64,000 nt of DNA from Porphyrobacter sp. AAP82. Its GTDB lineage: Bacteria > Pseudomonadota > Alphaproteobacteria > Sphingomonadales > Sphingomonadaceae. A program made the translations under genes and the position numbers. Positions 17,479 to 26,226 of the stretch are shown here, one piece after another; position 1 is the first letter of the stretch; each line of letters starts with the position of its first letter. The stretch spans positions 1 to 64,000 of the forward strand of contig NZ_ANFX01000007.1 of the NCBI RefSeq assembly GCF_000331285.1, in the 5' to 3' direction. The notes under the pieces are model-generated. The model searched no databases. It was not told the DNA's origin and saw only the letters and a program-made list of their open reading frames with translations.

Positions 17479-17874
17479 CTAGCCATCGCCGATGGTAAAT
17501 GGAAGTGCGACAAACCCTTGTTTGCCGTCCTGCCAGAACCTTGCATCGTCCTTGCCGATGATCGCCCAGATGCGGCCATCGCCGCTCGCGCAGGCGCGGT
17601 CGGTGGGGGAAGGTTCGGCGGGGCCCTGCGGGTGCGAGTGATAGTAGCCGATGACAGCCGGGCCCCCGGCGCGTGCGGCGCGGTGGGCGTCGATCAGCGC
17701 CTGCGGGTCGATCTCGAAATGGGTGTGCGGCGAGGGATGGACGTTGGCGGCAGCGCGGGCTTGGGTGATGCGCGCGCCCTCCCCCAGCAGCATCCCGCAG
17801 GCTTCCAACGGGAAGGCGGCAGCGGCATGGGCGCGCATCGCCCCGAGGGCTTCGCTTGTCACTTCGCAGCGCAT
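17479..17874 (-). CDS. Mov34/MPN/PAD-1 (JAMM) family metalloprotease
   Basis: A 131-residue stand-alone JAMM domain. The zinc motif HSHPQGPAEPSPTD (HxHP...S...D) is intact, and Glu is in FPLEACGMLLGE, so it should be catalytic. Bacterial members cleave isopeptide or peptide bonds, including release of cysteine from sulfur-carrier proteins in the Mec+ system, but no ThiS/MoaD-like partner is nearby. Start ATG 17874 leaves only 16 bp to the divergent rluD start, so the two genes share a very compact promoter region or have promoters inside each other. Confidence 0.8.
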   Translation of the reverse strand: MRCEVTSEALGAMRAHAAAAFPLEACGMLLGEGARITQARAAANVHPSPHTHFEIDPQALIDAHRAARAGGPAVIGYYHSHPQGPAEPSPTDRACASGDGRIWAIIGKDDARFWQDGKQGFVALPFTIGDG

Positions 17875-17890
17875 CGCGCATGGCCATAGC

Positions 17891-18844
17891 ATGTCCGACA
17901 GCGAAATCATCACCGGCACGATCGCGCTCGCAGGCCGCCTCGACAAGGCGCTCGCCGAGGCGACCGGCCTCAGCCGTGCGCGGGTGCAGGGGCTGATCGA
18001 GGAAGGCCGCGTCGATATCGCGGGGATGACCGCCGCCTCGGCTTCGATGAAGGTCCAGGGCGGCGCGCCGTTCCGGATCATCGTCTCGGCTGCCATGCCC
18101 GCCGCCGCGCAACCGGAGGACATCCCGCTGGTCGTCGCCTTCGAGGACCGGCACCTCGTCGTCGTCGACAAGCCGGCCGGGATGGTCGTCCACCCGGCGG
18201 TGGGGAACATCACCGGCACGCTGGTCAACGCGCTGCTCCACCATTGCCGGGGGCAGCTTTCAGGCATCAACGGCGTCGCGCGCCCCGGCATCGTCCACCG
18301 CATCGACAAGGACACATCGGGGCTGCTGGTGGTCGCCAAGTCCGACGCCGCGCACGAGGGGCTGGCCGCGCAGTTCGCCGCGCACTCTGTCCACCGCCGC
18401 TATATCGCGGTCTGCGCCGGGCACCCCAGCCCCTCCGAGGGCACGGTCGACGCGCGCATCGGCCGTTCGGACGCGGACCGAAAGAAAATGACGGTGCTCC
18501 CCAACAATTCCTCGCGCGGGAAATCGGCCGTGACCCATTACAAGATGATGGAGCGACTCGATGGCGCCGCCGTGATCGAATGCCGGCTGGAGACCGGGCG
18601 CACCCACCAGGTCCGCGTTCACTGTGCGTCAATCGGCCATCCGCTATTGGGAGACCCTGCCTATGGCCGCACCCCGAAACAGCTTCGCCCGCTGCTGGAG
18701 CGACTCGGCTTTGCCCGTCAGGCCCTTCACGCGGCAGAGCTCGGCTTCCAGCACCCCGTTACCGGGGAAATGGTGCAATTCCGGAGCAATCTGCCGCAAG
18801 ACATGGCGGAACTGATCGACGAACTGAGCCGTAGTGATCGATGA
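17891..18844 (+). CDS. rluD: Ribosomal large subunit pseudouridine synthase D-like
   Basis: A 317-residue RluA-family enzyme. The N-terminal S4 RNA-binding domain (residues about 15-75) is followed by the catalytic domain with the HRIDKDTSGLLVVAK motif, whose Asp is the nucleophile (RIDKDTSG). RluD makes pseudouridines in helix 69 of 23S rRNA; within the family the exact specificity is inferred from length and S4 domain. Start ATG 17891 gives the standard N-terminus. Followed after 115 bp by rpoH. Confidence 0.9.
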   Translation: MSDSEIITGTIALAGRLDKALAEATGLSRARVQGLIEEGRVDIAGMTAASASMKVQGGAPFRIIVSAAMPAAAQPEDIPLVVAFEDRHLVVVDKPAGMVVHPAVGNITGTLVNALLHHCRGQLSGINGVARPGIVHRIDKDTSGLLVVAKSDAAHEGLAAQFAAHSVHRRYIAVCAGHPSPSEGTVDARIGRSDADRKKMTVLPNNSSRGKSAVTHYKMMERLDGAAVIECRLETGRTHQVRVHCASIGHPLLGDPAYGRTPKQLRPLLERLGFARQALHAAELGFQHPVTGEMVQFRSNLPQDMAELIDELSRSDR

Positions 18845-18959
18845 AACGCGCATACATCGGGCAGATTTTCGCGTATATCCGTAACCCGTGGCCCAAGCGC
18901 GACGGATGCCCATCAGGGGTCCTTGCCCAGCGGTCGACGCCAGAAAGGTTAGGTAACCA

Positions 18960-19865
18960 GTGTCCAAAGTGAAGACCAATTCGGTCCCGGCCCTTAGTGG
19001 TGAGCAGAGCCTCAACCGCTATCTCGCCGAAATCCGCAAGTTCCCGGTGCTGACCGCCGAGCAGGAATACATGCTCGCCAAGCGCTATCAGGAACACGAG
19101 GATCCCGAAGCCGCCGCCCAGCTCGTCTCCAGCCACCTCAGGCTCGTCGCGAAGATCGCGATGGGTTACCGCGGCTATGGCCTGCCCGTCTCCGACCTGA
19201 TTTCGGAAGGCAATGTCGGCCTGATGCAGGGCGTCAAGAAGTTCGAACCCGATCGCGGCTTCCGCCTCGCGACCTACGCGATGTGGTGGATCAAGGCGAG
19301 CATCCAGGAGTTCATCCTGCGCTCGTGGAGCCTCGTGAAGATGGGCACCACCGCGGCCCAGAAGAAGCTGTTCTTCAACCTTCGCCGGATGAAGAAGCAG
19401 CTCGAAGCCTACGAGGACAGCGACCTCAGCCCCGAAGACGTGACCAAGATCGCCACCGACCTCGGCGTGCCCGAGGCCGAAGTGATCAACATGAACCGGC
19501 GCATGATGATGGGCGGCGATGCCTCGCTCAACGTCAGCTTGCGCGGGGCCGAGGAAGGCTCGGGCGAATGGCAGGACTGGCTGGCAGATGACCGCCCCTT
19601 GCAGGACGAAACCGTCGCCGAGGCCGAGGAATCGCAGCTGCGCATGGCGATGCTCAGCGAGGCGATGGAAAGCCTCAACGAGCGCGAGCGCCACATCCTC
19701 ACCGAACGCCGCCTGACCGAGAAGCCGCAGACGCTCGAAGAATTGAGCCAGGAATACGACGTCAGCCGCGAACGCATCCGCCAGATCGAAGTGCGCGCCT
19801 TCGAGAAGCTCCAGAAGGCGATGCAGCGGATCGCGGGCGAACGGCTGCTGCCGGGGATGGCGTAA
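18960..19865 (+). CDS. rpoH: RNA polymerase sigma factor sigma-32
   Basis: A 301-residue heat-shock sigma factor. Region 2 (DLISEGNVGLMQGVKKFEP, TYAMWWIKASIQEFIL) and region 4 (LEELSQEYDVSRERIRQIE) are intact, and the RpoH box QKKLFFNLR, specific to sigma-32, is present near residue 137. It directs RNA polymerase to heat-shock promoters such as those of clp and chaperone genes. The start is GTG at 18960 with GAAAGG upstream. A strong bidirectional terminator follows the stop. Confidence 0.96.
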   Translation: MSKVKTNSVPALSGEQSLNRYLAEIRKFPVLTAEQEYMLAKRYQEHEDPEAAAQLVSSHLRLVAKIAMGYRGYGLPVSDLISEGNVGLMQGVKKFEPDRGFRLATYAMWWIKASIQEFILRSWSLVKMGTTAAQKKLFFNLRRMKKQLEAYEDSDLSPEDVTKIATDLGVPEAEVINMNRRMMMGGDASLNVSLRGAEEGSGEWQDWLADDRPLQDETVAEAEESQLRMAMLSEAMESLNERERHILTERRLTEKPQTLEELSQEYDVSRERIRQIEVRAFEKLQKAMQRIAGERLLPGMA

Positions 19866-19898
19866 GGCTCAGGCCTCAACCGCCCCGCCGGGATATGC

Positions 19899-19934
19899 AA
19901 AGGGGCGCCGCGAACAGATCGCGGCGCCCCTTTT
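19899..19934. terminator. Bidirectional Rho-independent terminator
   Basis: A perfect 13-bp GC stem (AGGGGCGCCGCGA / TCGCGGCGCCCCT), loop ACAGA, flanked by A's on the left and TTTT on the right, so it works for rpoH on the plus strand and the convergent M20 gene on the minus strand. Confidence 0.9.
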
Positions 19935-19945
19935 GCTTGTCCGGC

Positions 19946-21274
19946 CTACTTCTTCCCGGCCAGATCCTGCACCGCCGCGACCATCGCCCGCGCGCCCAGC
20001 GTGATGCTCTCCCGGGGCGCAACCTGGAACAGCGGGGAGTGGTGTCCGGCAATCGCCGGCCCGCCCGCCTTGGCCGCCGCGATCCGCTCAGGGCTCGTCC
20101 CGCCGACCGCGAAGTAGTAGCCCGGAACGCCCAGCCCGGGCGCGACGAAATAGGTGAAGTCCTCCGCGCCCATGTTCTGCTGTTCGTAGGGCACCACCGC
20201 GCCCTCGCCCAGTGCGCGCTTCATCGTCGCGTTGAGGCGGCGGGCGAGCGCGGGGTCGTTGATGGTGGTGGGCGTGCCCGAGAAATGCTTGACCGTCACC
20301 GGCATATTATCGGGCAGGCCGTGCGCCTTGCCGATATTGACCGCGATCCGTTCAACCAGCGCGATCACCTTGGCGCGCGTCTCCTCGTCATTGGCGCGCA
20401 CGGTGAGCTTGAGGTTCGCCTCGTCCGGGATGATGTTGTAGGTCGTGCCGGCGTGGATCGAGCCGACCGTCACCACCACCGGCTTGAGCGGAGAAATCTC
20501 TCGCGAATCAATGGATTGCAGCGCGGTGACGATCTGCGCGGCGATATAGACCGGGTCCTTGCCGAGGTGCGGCGAGGCGCCGTGGGTGCCGATCCCGGGC
20601 ACGCGCACGTCGAGCGTGTCGGAGCTCGAATACTGGATGCCCTCGGCAGCCGAGACCTTGCCGGTCTCGAGTTCGGCGGCGACATGGAAGGCGAGCGCAT
20701 AGTCGGGCTTGCCGAAGCGCTGGTAGAGCCCGTCCGCCATCATCCGCTTGGCCCCGCGCACCCCTTCCTCGGCAGGCTGGACGACGAACATCAGCGTGCC
20801 GCTCCACTGGCTCCGGGTGGCCATCAGCCGCCGCGCGGTGGCGATCATCGCGGTGATGTGGGTGTCATGCCCGCAGGCATGCATCACGCTGTATTCCTTG
20901 CCGTCCTCGCCCACCTGCTTCGCTTTCGATGCATAGGCGAGGCCCGATTTCTCCTCGACCGGCAGCCCGTCCATGTCGGCGCGGATCAGGATCGTCGGGC
21001 CCTTGCCGTTCCTGAGGATGCCGACCACTCCGGTGCCGCCCACGCCGGTCGTCACCTCGAGCCCGGCCGCCTTGAGCTCCGCCGCCATCTTGGCCGCGGT
21101 GCGGTTTTCGAGGAAGCCGAGTTCGGGGTTCTGGTGGAAATCGAGGAACAGCGGGGCAAGGTAGCTGTCATATTCCGCCTCGATCGCCTTCCTGGTCGCT
21201 TCGTCCTCGGCCAGAGCGGGCTGGGCAGCGGCGGCAAGCGCGAGCGCGCTCGCGGCGAGGTGGCACAGGCGCAT
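19946..21274 (-). CDS. Exported M20 family amidohydrolase (hippurate hydrolase-like)
   Basis: A 442-residue zinc amidohydrolase with a cleavable signal peptide (residues 1-22, ending QPALAED). M20D motifs are present: RADMDGLPVEE, MHACGHDTHITAMI (Cys/His/Asp metal site), VQPAEEGVRGA (catalytic and metal Glu) and a metal His in the C-terminal half. Family members hydrolyse N-acyl or indole-acetyl amino acids; the substrate is unknown. The signal peptide points to the periplasm, which many sphingomonad homologues share. Start ATG 21274 is preceded by GGGGAGA. Monocistronic. Confidence 0.87.
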   Translation of the reverse strand: MRLCHLAASALALAAAAQPALAEDEATRKAIEAEYDSYLAPLFLDFHQNPELGFLENRTAAKMAAELKAAGLEVTTGVGGTGVVGILRNGKGPTILIRADMDGLPVEEKSGLAYASKAKQVGEDGKEYSVMHACGHDTHITAMIATARRLMATRSQWSGTLMFVVQPAEEGVRGAKRMMADGLYQRFGKPDYALAFHVAAELETGKVSAAEGIQYSSSDTLDVRVPGIGTHGASPHLGKDPVYIAAQIVTALQSIDSREISPLKPVVVTVGSIHAGTTYNIIPDEANLKLTVRANDEETRAKVIALVERIAVNIGKAHGLPDNMPVTVKHFSGTPTTINDPALARRLNATMKRALGEGAVVPYEQQNMGAEDFTYFVAPGLGVPGYYFAVGGTSPERIAAAKAGGPAIAGHHSPLFQVAPRESITLGARAMVAAVQDLAGKK

Positions 21275-21379
21275 CGGACAATCTCCCCTTGGAACGTTTG
21301 GCGGCACGCTAGCCGCGCGAAGCCCCGCCCCGCAAGCGGGATGCTTCCCACGTCCCCCGCTTGGCGCTAGAGCTTGGGG

Positions 21380-22051
21380 ATGATCTCCCTCGCCCTGCGC
21401 TATCTCGCCCGTGCCATCGCCGCCTTCATCGCGCTGACACTGGTGCTGGTGGTGGCCTTCAAGTGGCTGCCCGTCCCTGTCACCGCGACCATGATCATGG
21501 ACGGCAACGGCATCACCAAGGACTGGGAGAGCCTGGACAATATCGACCGCAATCTGGTCTCCGCGGTGATCGCTTCGGAAGACCAGCGCTTCTGCTCGCA
21601 TTCGGGCTTCGACACCGAGGCGATCGAACAGGCGATGCGCGCGAACATGGAGGGCGGCAAGATCCGCGGCGGATCCTCGATCAGCCAGCAGACCGCCAAG
21701 AACGTCTTCCTGTGGCAGGGCGGCGGCTATTTCCGCAAGGGCATGGAGGCGTGGTTCACCTTCTGGATCGAACTGGTGTGGGGCAAGCGGCGGATCATGG
21801 AGGTCTATCTCAATGTCGCCGAGACCGGGATCGGGACCTACGGCGCCGAGGCCGGAGCGCAGCGCTATTTCGGCCATTCCGCCGCGCGCCTCAGCCGCGA
21901 CGAGGCGAGCCGCATGGCCGCCGCGCTGCCCAGCCCCAAGAAGCGCTCGGTAAAGGGGCCGGGCGGCTGGCTGGCGCGCCACGGCAACCGGATCGAGCGC
22001 CGCATCGGCGTGGTGCGCCGCGACGGGCTCGACGCCTGCGTCTATCATTGA
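21380..22051 (+). CDS. mtgA: Monofunctional biosynthetic peptidoglycan transglycosylase
   Basis: A 223-residue GT51 enzyme that polymerises lipid II into glycan strands at the outer face of the inner membrane. One N-terminal transmembrane helix (residues about 9-28) anchors the GT51 domain with ASEDQRFCSHSGFD (catalytic Glu) and RGGSSISQQTAKN. There is no transpeptidase domain and the length is typical of MtgA. Start ATG 21380; a TTG two codons upstream is a less likely alternative. Confidence 0.93.
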   Translation: MISLALRYLARAIAAFIALTLVLVVAFKWLPVPVTATMIMDGNGITKDWESLDNIDRNLVSAVIASEDQRFCSHSGFDTEAIEQAMRANMEGGKIRGGSSISQQTAKNVFLWQGGGYFRKGMEAWFTFWIELVWGKRRIMEVYLNVAETGIGTYGAEAGAQRYFGHSAARLSRDEASRMAAALPSPKKRSVKGPGGWLARHGNRIERRIGVVRRDGLDACVYH

Positions 22052-22133
22052 GGCGACGGCTTTCGCGTGCAATCACAGCGGGATCATCGTCGCGCGTGAC
22101 GCGGGGCGAGCTTGCCGCTACAAGCGCCTGACG

Positions 22134-23105
22134 ATGGCCCACGCGCACGCCCATAACCACCACGATCATGGCCATGGACACCACGGGCATGACCATGGGC
22201 ACCACGGGCACGGGCATGGTGGCCACGCCCACGCACCTGCCGATTTCGGCCGCGCATTTCTGGTCGGCATCGTGCTCAACACCGGCTTCGTGCTGCTCGA
22301 GGCGGCGGCCGGGCTGATCTACGGCTCGATGGCGCTGATCGCCGATGCGGGCCACAACCTGTCCGATGTGCTCGCCCTCGCGCTCGCGTGGATCGCCAGC
22401 ATCGCCGCCAGGCAGCCCGCATCGGGACGCTTCACCTACGGCTACAAGAGCTCGACGATCCTCGCCGCCCTCGCCAACGCCTTGCTGCTGGCAGTGGCGA
22501 TCGGCGCGATCCTGTTCGAGACGCTGCACCGGATCATGAACCCCGCCCAGCCCGAAGGCCTCGCCATGGCGATGGTGGCGGGCGTTGGGATCGCGATCAA
22601 CGCCTTCACCGCCTTCCTGTTCATGAAGGGTCAGGCCGACCTCAACATCCGCGGCGCCTATCTCCACATGGCGGCCGATGCGCTGGTGTCGCTGGGCGTG
22701 GCGGCGGCGGGGCTTGCGATCCTCCTCACCGGCTGGGCGTGGGTCGATCCGGCGGTGAGCATCGCGATCCTCGGCTTCATCGCGTGGAGCACCTGGGGCC
22801 TGGCGCGCGATTCCGTGGCGATGGGGCTGCTCGCGGCACCGGCAGGGATCGCGCTTGACGAGGTGAAGCGCCACCTTGCCAGCTTCGAGGGCGTTACCGC
22901 GGTCCACGATCTCCACGTCTGGCCGATGTCGACCACCGAAGTCGCGCTGACCGCGCACTTGGTCATGCCCGCGCGCCCTGCCGCCGACAGCTTCCTGCGC
23001 GAGGTCGCCGCCAGTCTCGAAGCGCGCTTCGGGGTCCACCACGCAACGCTTCAGATCGAAAGCGGCGAGGACCCTTGCGCCCACCCCTGCGGAGCCGAGT
23101 GCTGA
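22134..23105 (+). CDS. Cation diffusion facilitator, Co/Zn/Cd efflux
   Basis: A 323-residue CDF transporter that exports divalent metals from the cytosol in exchange for protons. The first 40 residues are exceptionally His-rich (alternating His, Gly, Asp), a metal-sensing tail. Six transmembrane helices follow with the HxxxD metal site in ADAGHNLSDVLAL (helix 2) and HMAADALVSLG (helix 5), then a cytoplasmic C-terminal domain (HDLHVWPMS). The type resembles CzcD/ZitB/DmeF. Its stop codon overlaps the start of the ECF sigma gene by one base (TGATG), so the three genes are probably one transcript. Confidence 0.9.
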   Translation: MAHAHAHNHHDHGHGHHGHDHGHHGHGHGGHAHAPADFGRAFLVGIVLNTGFVLLEAAAGLIYGSMALIADAGHNLSDVLALALAWIASIAARQPASGRFTYGYKSSTILAALANALLLAVAIGAILFETLHRIMNPAQPEGLAMAMVAGVGIAINAFTAFLFMKGQADLNIRGAYLHMAADALVSLGVAAAGLAILLTGWAWVDPAVSIAILGFIAWSTWGLARDSVAMGLLAAPAGIALDEVKRHLASFEGVTAVHDLHVWPMSTTEVALTAHLVMPARPAADSFLREVAASLEARFGVHHATLQIESGEDPCAHPCGAEC

Positions 23106-23692
23106 TGGCCGCCCGCCCCCGCCCCTCGACCGACGAAGCGCGCGAGGCGCTGCGCGAGGCGATGGCGCGGCTGGCGGCAGGCGATCAGGCGGCGCTGGAA
23201 GAGATCTATCGCGCCACCCGGGTGAAGCTGTTCGGCATATGCCTGCGTATCTTGGGTGACCGAAAGGAAGCCGAGGACGCCTTGCAGGACGTCTATGTCA
23301 ATCTCTGGCAGCGGGCCGACCGCTATGATCCGTCCCGCGCGAGCCCGATCGCGTGGCTGGCGGCGTTCGCGCGCAACCGCGCGATCGACCGGTTGCGCAC
23401 GGGCAAGGTGCGCGGCGGCGCCGTGCCGGTCGAGGAAGCCGCACCGCTCGCCGACGAGAGTCCGCTTGCCGATGCGCTGCTGGTCGATGCCGAACAGACC
23501 GCCCAGATCCACAAGTGCCTGGGCACACTCGACGCCCGCACGCAGGGCCACATCCGCGCGGCCTTCTTCGAGGGCAAGACCTATGCCCAGCTGGCCGATG
23601 CCGCGAATGTCCCGCTCGGCACGATGAAGAGCTGGATCCGGCGCGGGCTGCAACGCCTGCGCGCCTGTCTCGAAGCGAGCGAGGCGGCATGA
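23105..23692 (+). CDS. ECF RNA polymerase sigma factor (SigK-like)
   Basis: A 195-residue extracytoplasmic-function sigma factor. Region 2 (LFGICLRILGDRKEAEDALQDVYVNLW, read as LGDRKEAEDALQDVYVNLW) and region 4 (GKTYAQLADAANVPLGTMKSWIRRG) are complete. The group is the one paired with RskA-type anti-sigma factors. Start ATG 23105 overlaps the CDF stop by one base, and its own stop overlaps the anti-sigma start (ATGA). Confidence 0.88.
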   Translation: MAARPRPSTDEAREALREAMARLAAGDQAALEEIYRATRVKLFGICLRILGDRKEAEDALQDVYVNLWQRADRYDPSRASPIAWLAAFARNRAIDRLRTGKVRGGAVPVEEAAPLADESPLADALLVDAEQTAQIHKCLGTLDARTQGHIRAAFFEGKTYAQLADAANVPLGTMKSWIRRGLQRLRACLEASEAA

Positions 23693-24471
23693 GCGCGCCT
23701 GACGATACCGGCCCCGAGGTGCAGCGCGACGATCCGATGATCGCGGCCGAATGGGCGCTTGGCCTGCTCGAAGGCGAGGAACTGCTCGCCGCGCGCGGCA
23801 AATACGCGACCGACCCGGCCTTCGCGTGGCGCAAGGAATGGTGGGACGACTGGTTCGCCCCGCTCTCCGACGCCATGCCCGGTGCCGAGCCGGGCGATCA
23901 CGTGTGGGACGGCATCGCCGCGCGGGTCGCCGCGCAGCAGGCCGCAGCAGAGGCTCCCACCGCTGACGGTGCGGCGGGCGCGAATGTCGTGGCGCTCGAG
24001 GCGCGGGTGCGGTTGTGGCAGCGGGTGGCGGGGCTTTCGTCCATTGCCGCGGCGGCCTTGCTGGCGTGGATGGCGCTGGCGCCCTCGCAGACGCCCGTCA
24101 CGCCGGAGCCAGCCGAACTGCTGGCCGTTACCGAACCGATGGTCGCCATTGTCCCGATCGGCGATTCCGGTCTCAGACTCGATGTCACCTATATCCCCGG
24201 CAGCGATCGCCTGGTGGTCGCTGCGCTCGGCCTCACCGCCGACGGGGTGCACGATCACGAATTGTGGCTGACGCCCAAGGATGACGGACCGCGGCAATCG
24301 CTGGGCGTGGTCAAGCCGGGCGAGGTGCGCAGCATGGTCCTTCCGGCCACCGTCACCGCCCAGCTGGGCAGAGGCGCCGGACTGGTCCTGACCCGCGAGC
24401 CGATCGGCGGCAAACCCGAAGGCAAGGAAGCCGGTCCGGTGGTCGCGAGCGGCTCGTTCAAGGAAGTCTGA
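23689..24471 (+). CDS. Anti-sigma-K factor RskA-like membrane protein
   Basis: A 260-residue anti-sigma factor. The N-terminal cytoplasmic domain (AAEWALGLLEGEELLAAR, the anti-sigma fold) should bind the adjacent sigma factor. A single transmembrane helix (about residues 110-128) leads to a periplasmic RskA domain (HELWLTPKDDG, LGVVKPGEV). By analogy with RskA, release of the sigma factor would follow regulated proteolysis. It is translationally coupled to the sigma gene by a 4-base ATGA overlap. Confidence 0.87.
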   Translation: MSAPDDTGPEVQRDDPMIAAEWALGLLEGEELLAARGKYATDPAFAWRKEWWDDWFAPLSDAMPGAEPGDHVWDGIAARVAAQQAAAEAPTADGAAGANVVALEARVRLWQRVAGLSSIAAAALLAWMALAPSQTPVTPEPAELLAVTEPMVAIVPIGDSGLRLDVTYIPGSDRLVVAALGLTADGVHDHELWLTPKDDGPRQSLGVVKPGEVRSMVLPATVTAQLGRGAGLVLTREPIGGKPEGKEAGPVVASGSFKEV

Positions 24472-24488
24472 GGCGACTTCGCTTCACC

Positions 24489-24529
24489 GCGCAAAATGCG
24501 CTATTCATCCGCAATAGCATTTTCCGCGC
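24489..24529 (+). other. Imperfect hairpin downstream of anti-sigma gene
   Basis: GCGC-AAAAT-(GC bulge)-G-CTATT pairs with AATAG-C-ATTTT-(CC bulge)-GCGC around a 7-base loop. It begins 18 bases after the anti-sigma stop. It lacks a T-run, so it could be a weak terminator, RNA-stability element or an attenuation site before the fasciclin gene. Confidence 0.4.
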
Positions 24530-24616
24530 ATCCGCAATCCCGAGGATTCCGTAACGTCTTATGCAGGCCGGAGGGGCTTGCACTCGTGACGTAACCCCCA
24601 ACGGAGATCCCCCCTT

Positions 24617-25174
24617 ATGACTCCCAAGACCACTCTCACCGCGCTTGCCGCGGCGGCTCTGGCTGCGACTGCCGGCTTCGCCGCGCTCCCCGCCGCCGCG
24701 CACCAGCACAAGGCTGCCGCGACCGCTTCGCCCAACATCGTCCAGGTCGCGATGAGCACCGGCGTCCACAACACGCTGGTCGCCGCGGTCAAGGCTGCTG
24801 GGCTGGTCGACACCCTTTCGAGCCCCGGCCCCTTCACCGTCTTCGCCCCCACCGACACCGCCTTCGCCAAGCTGCCCGACGGCACCGTGGCCACGCTGGT
24901 GAAGCCCGAGAACAAGGGCACGCTGACCAAGATCCTCACCTATCACGCGGTCGCGGGCAAGGTGACGAGCGCCGATCTCGTCGCGCTGATCCTGAAGCAC
25001 AATGGCACTGCTACGATCACCACCATCGCGGGCGAGAAGCTGACCGCGCGGCTTTCGGGCGACAAGATCGTGATCACCGACACCATGGGCCGCGCCACCG
25101 CTGTGACGCAGACCGACGTCGTGACCTCGAACGGCGTGGTCCACGTCACCGACGGCGTGTTCCTGCCCGCCTGA
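24617..25174 (+). CDS. Fasciclin (FAS1) domain secreted protein
   Basis: A 185-residue exported protein: signal peptide of about 28 residues (ending PAAAHQ), then one FAS1 domain with the H1/H2-like motifs FTVFAPTDTAFAKLP and ILTYHAVAGKV, and the terminal GVVHVTDGVFLP. FAS1 proteins are adhesion or surface proteins (MPT70/MPB83 type). It sits 145 bp after an RskA-like anti-sigma gene, as MPT70/MPT83 do near the SigK regulon in mycobacteria, so control by the adjacent sigma factor is likely. The stretch CCGTAAC...GTGACGTAACC at 24550-24597 could hold an ECF promoter, unproven. Confidence 0.88.
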   Translation: MTPKTTLTALAAAALAATAGFAALPAAAHQHKAAATASPNIVQVAMSTGVHNTLVAAVKAAGLVDTLSSPGPFTVFAPTDTAFAKLPDGTVATLVKPENKGTLTKILTYHAVAGKVTSADLVALILKHNGTATITTIAGEKLTARLSGDKIVITDTMGRATAVTQTDVVTSNGVVHVTDGVFLPA

Positions 25175-25242
25175 GCCTTCTCCGGCTGGCGCTGCCCCCC
25201 GGCTTCCCCATCCCCCACCCGAGGGGGGTAGCGCTTCTCCCG

Positions 25243-25281
25243 ACCCCGTCCGGCCATCCTCCAGGGCCGGGCGGGGTTTTT
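25243..25281 (+). terminator. Rho-independent terminator after fasciclin gene
   Basis: A 12-bp GC stem (CCCCGTCCGGCC / GGCCGGGCGGGG, one G-U pair) with a loop of about 9 bases and TTTTT after it. Confidence 0.85.
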
Positions 25282-25317
25282 CACCTGTGCGCGCAAGGCC
25301 GGCCCGCGCCGGCCCGC

Positions 25318-26202
25318 TCAATAGCCGATGAGAACCAGCCGGTAGCCGCGGAACACCAGACCGATGGGCCGCGGTTCGGGGCTCGCCGAAAGGTCGAACT
25401 GTAGCGCGCCGTCAGCGGCAATGGCCTTAAGCGTGATCCGCGCCCCGTAAAAGTCCAGCGTTTGCAGCCCGCTTGAGACCGGAACCAGCGCATAGCTGCT
25501 CGACATGATCTGGGTGCCGGTGAAGTTGTCGCCATCGGTGATGAGGAGCTCGACCAGCGGCGGCTGGCCGGGGCGTGCCTTGTTTGACGGGCTGTCAGCC
25601 CACAACAGGCCGATACGGGCCTCGGCAAGATTGCCTGCCGGGGCAACGGCATAGGCGACCTTCTGTGCGAGCGGGTAACGCTTCTTGAGCTTGCCCCCGC
25701 GCACCTTGCCCTTGTCGGTGATGAACACCCGGTCCGCGCTCGCCGAGTTGAAATCGAAGCGGACAGCCTCGTCGAACAGACCGTCGCGATCAATGTCGTT
25801 GAGGCATGCGGCAGATGATCCAAGCCCGCGATTGCGCATGAGGTCGCAATAGAGGCCGGGGCTTTCCCGGGTACCGAACAGGACACGGCCCGGGGCGAAG
25901 GCAAAGCCCGGCGTGACCGCGGCCAGCTTGGCCGTGGCGGCATCGAGCGTGCCCTGGAGAACCACTGCCGAGGTGGGACGGATGATCACATCCGCAAGGC
26001 TCTTTCCACGCGACGCAAGCCCGCTTTGAGTGATGCCCGTTGGCTGAACCAGCGCGTCATAGCCGATCGGGACAGGGCCGCTGGGCAAGGCCGGTGACGG
26101 CGGGGGAGCGGGAGGCGGTGCGGGCTGTGCTCCGGCAAGGCTTGCCGCGGCCGCCAGAGAAAGCCCGGCCGCCATCATGCCGCCAAACCGGAGCCCTCGC
26201 AT
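25318..26202 (-). CDS. Exported hypothetical protein
   Basis: A 294-residue protein with a clear signal peptide (residues 1-25, ending SLAGAQ) and a Pro/Ala-rich spacer ([10 protein letters not shown]). The remainder is a compact domain with [11 protein letters not shown], which looks like a single calcium-binding-style Asp loop, and many beta-strand-like segments. I do not recognise the family. It is encoded 24 bp downstream of clpX on the same strand and may be read through from it; the two have no evident functional link. Confidence 0.65.
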   Translation of the reverse strand: MRGLRFGGMMAAGLSLAAAASLAGAQPAPPPAPPPSPALPSGPVPIGYDALVQPTGITQSGLASRGKSLADVIIRPTSAVVLQGTLDAATAKLAAVTPGFAFAPGRVLFGTRESPGLYCDLMRNRGLGSSAACLNDIDRDGLFDEAVRFDFNSASADRVFITDKGKVRGGKLKKRYPLAQKVAYAVAPAGNLAEARIGLLWADSPSNKARPGQPPLVELLITDGDNFTGTQIMSSSYALVPVSSGLQTLDFYGARITLKAIAADGALQFDLSASPEPRPIGLVFRGYRLVLIGY

Positions 26203-26226
26203 CCGCTCAACCGTCCCGCGCGGGCC

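Noticed and set aside
22134-22240. Tandem-repeat-like DNA suggesting a CRISPR or satellite
   Set aside because: It encodes the His-rich tail of the CDF transporter; repeats are irregular and coding.
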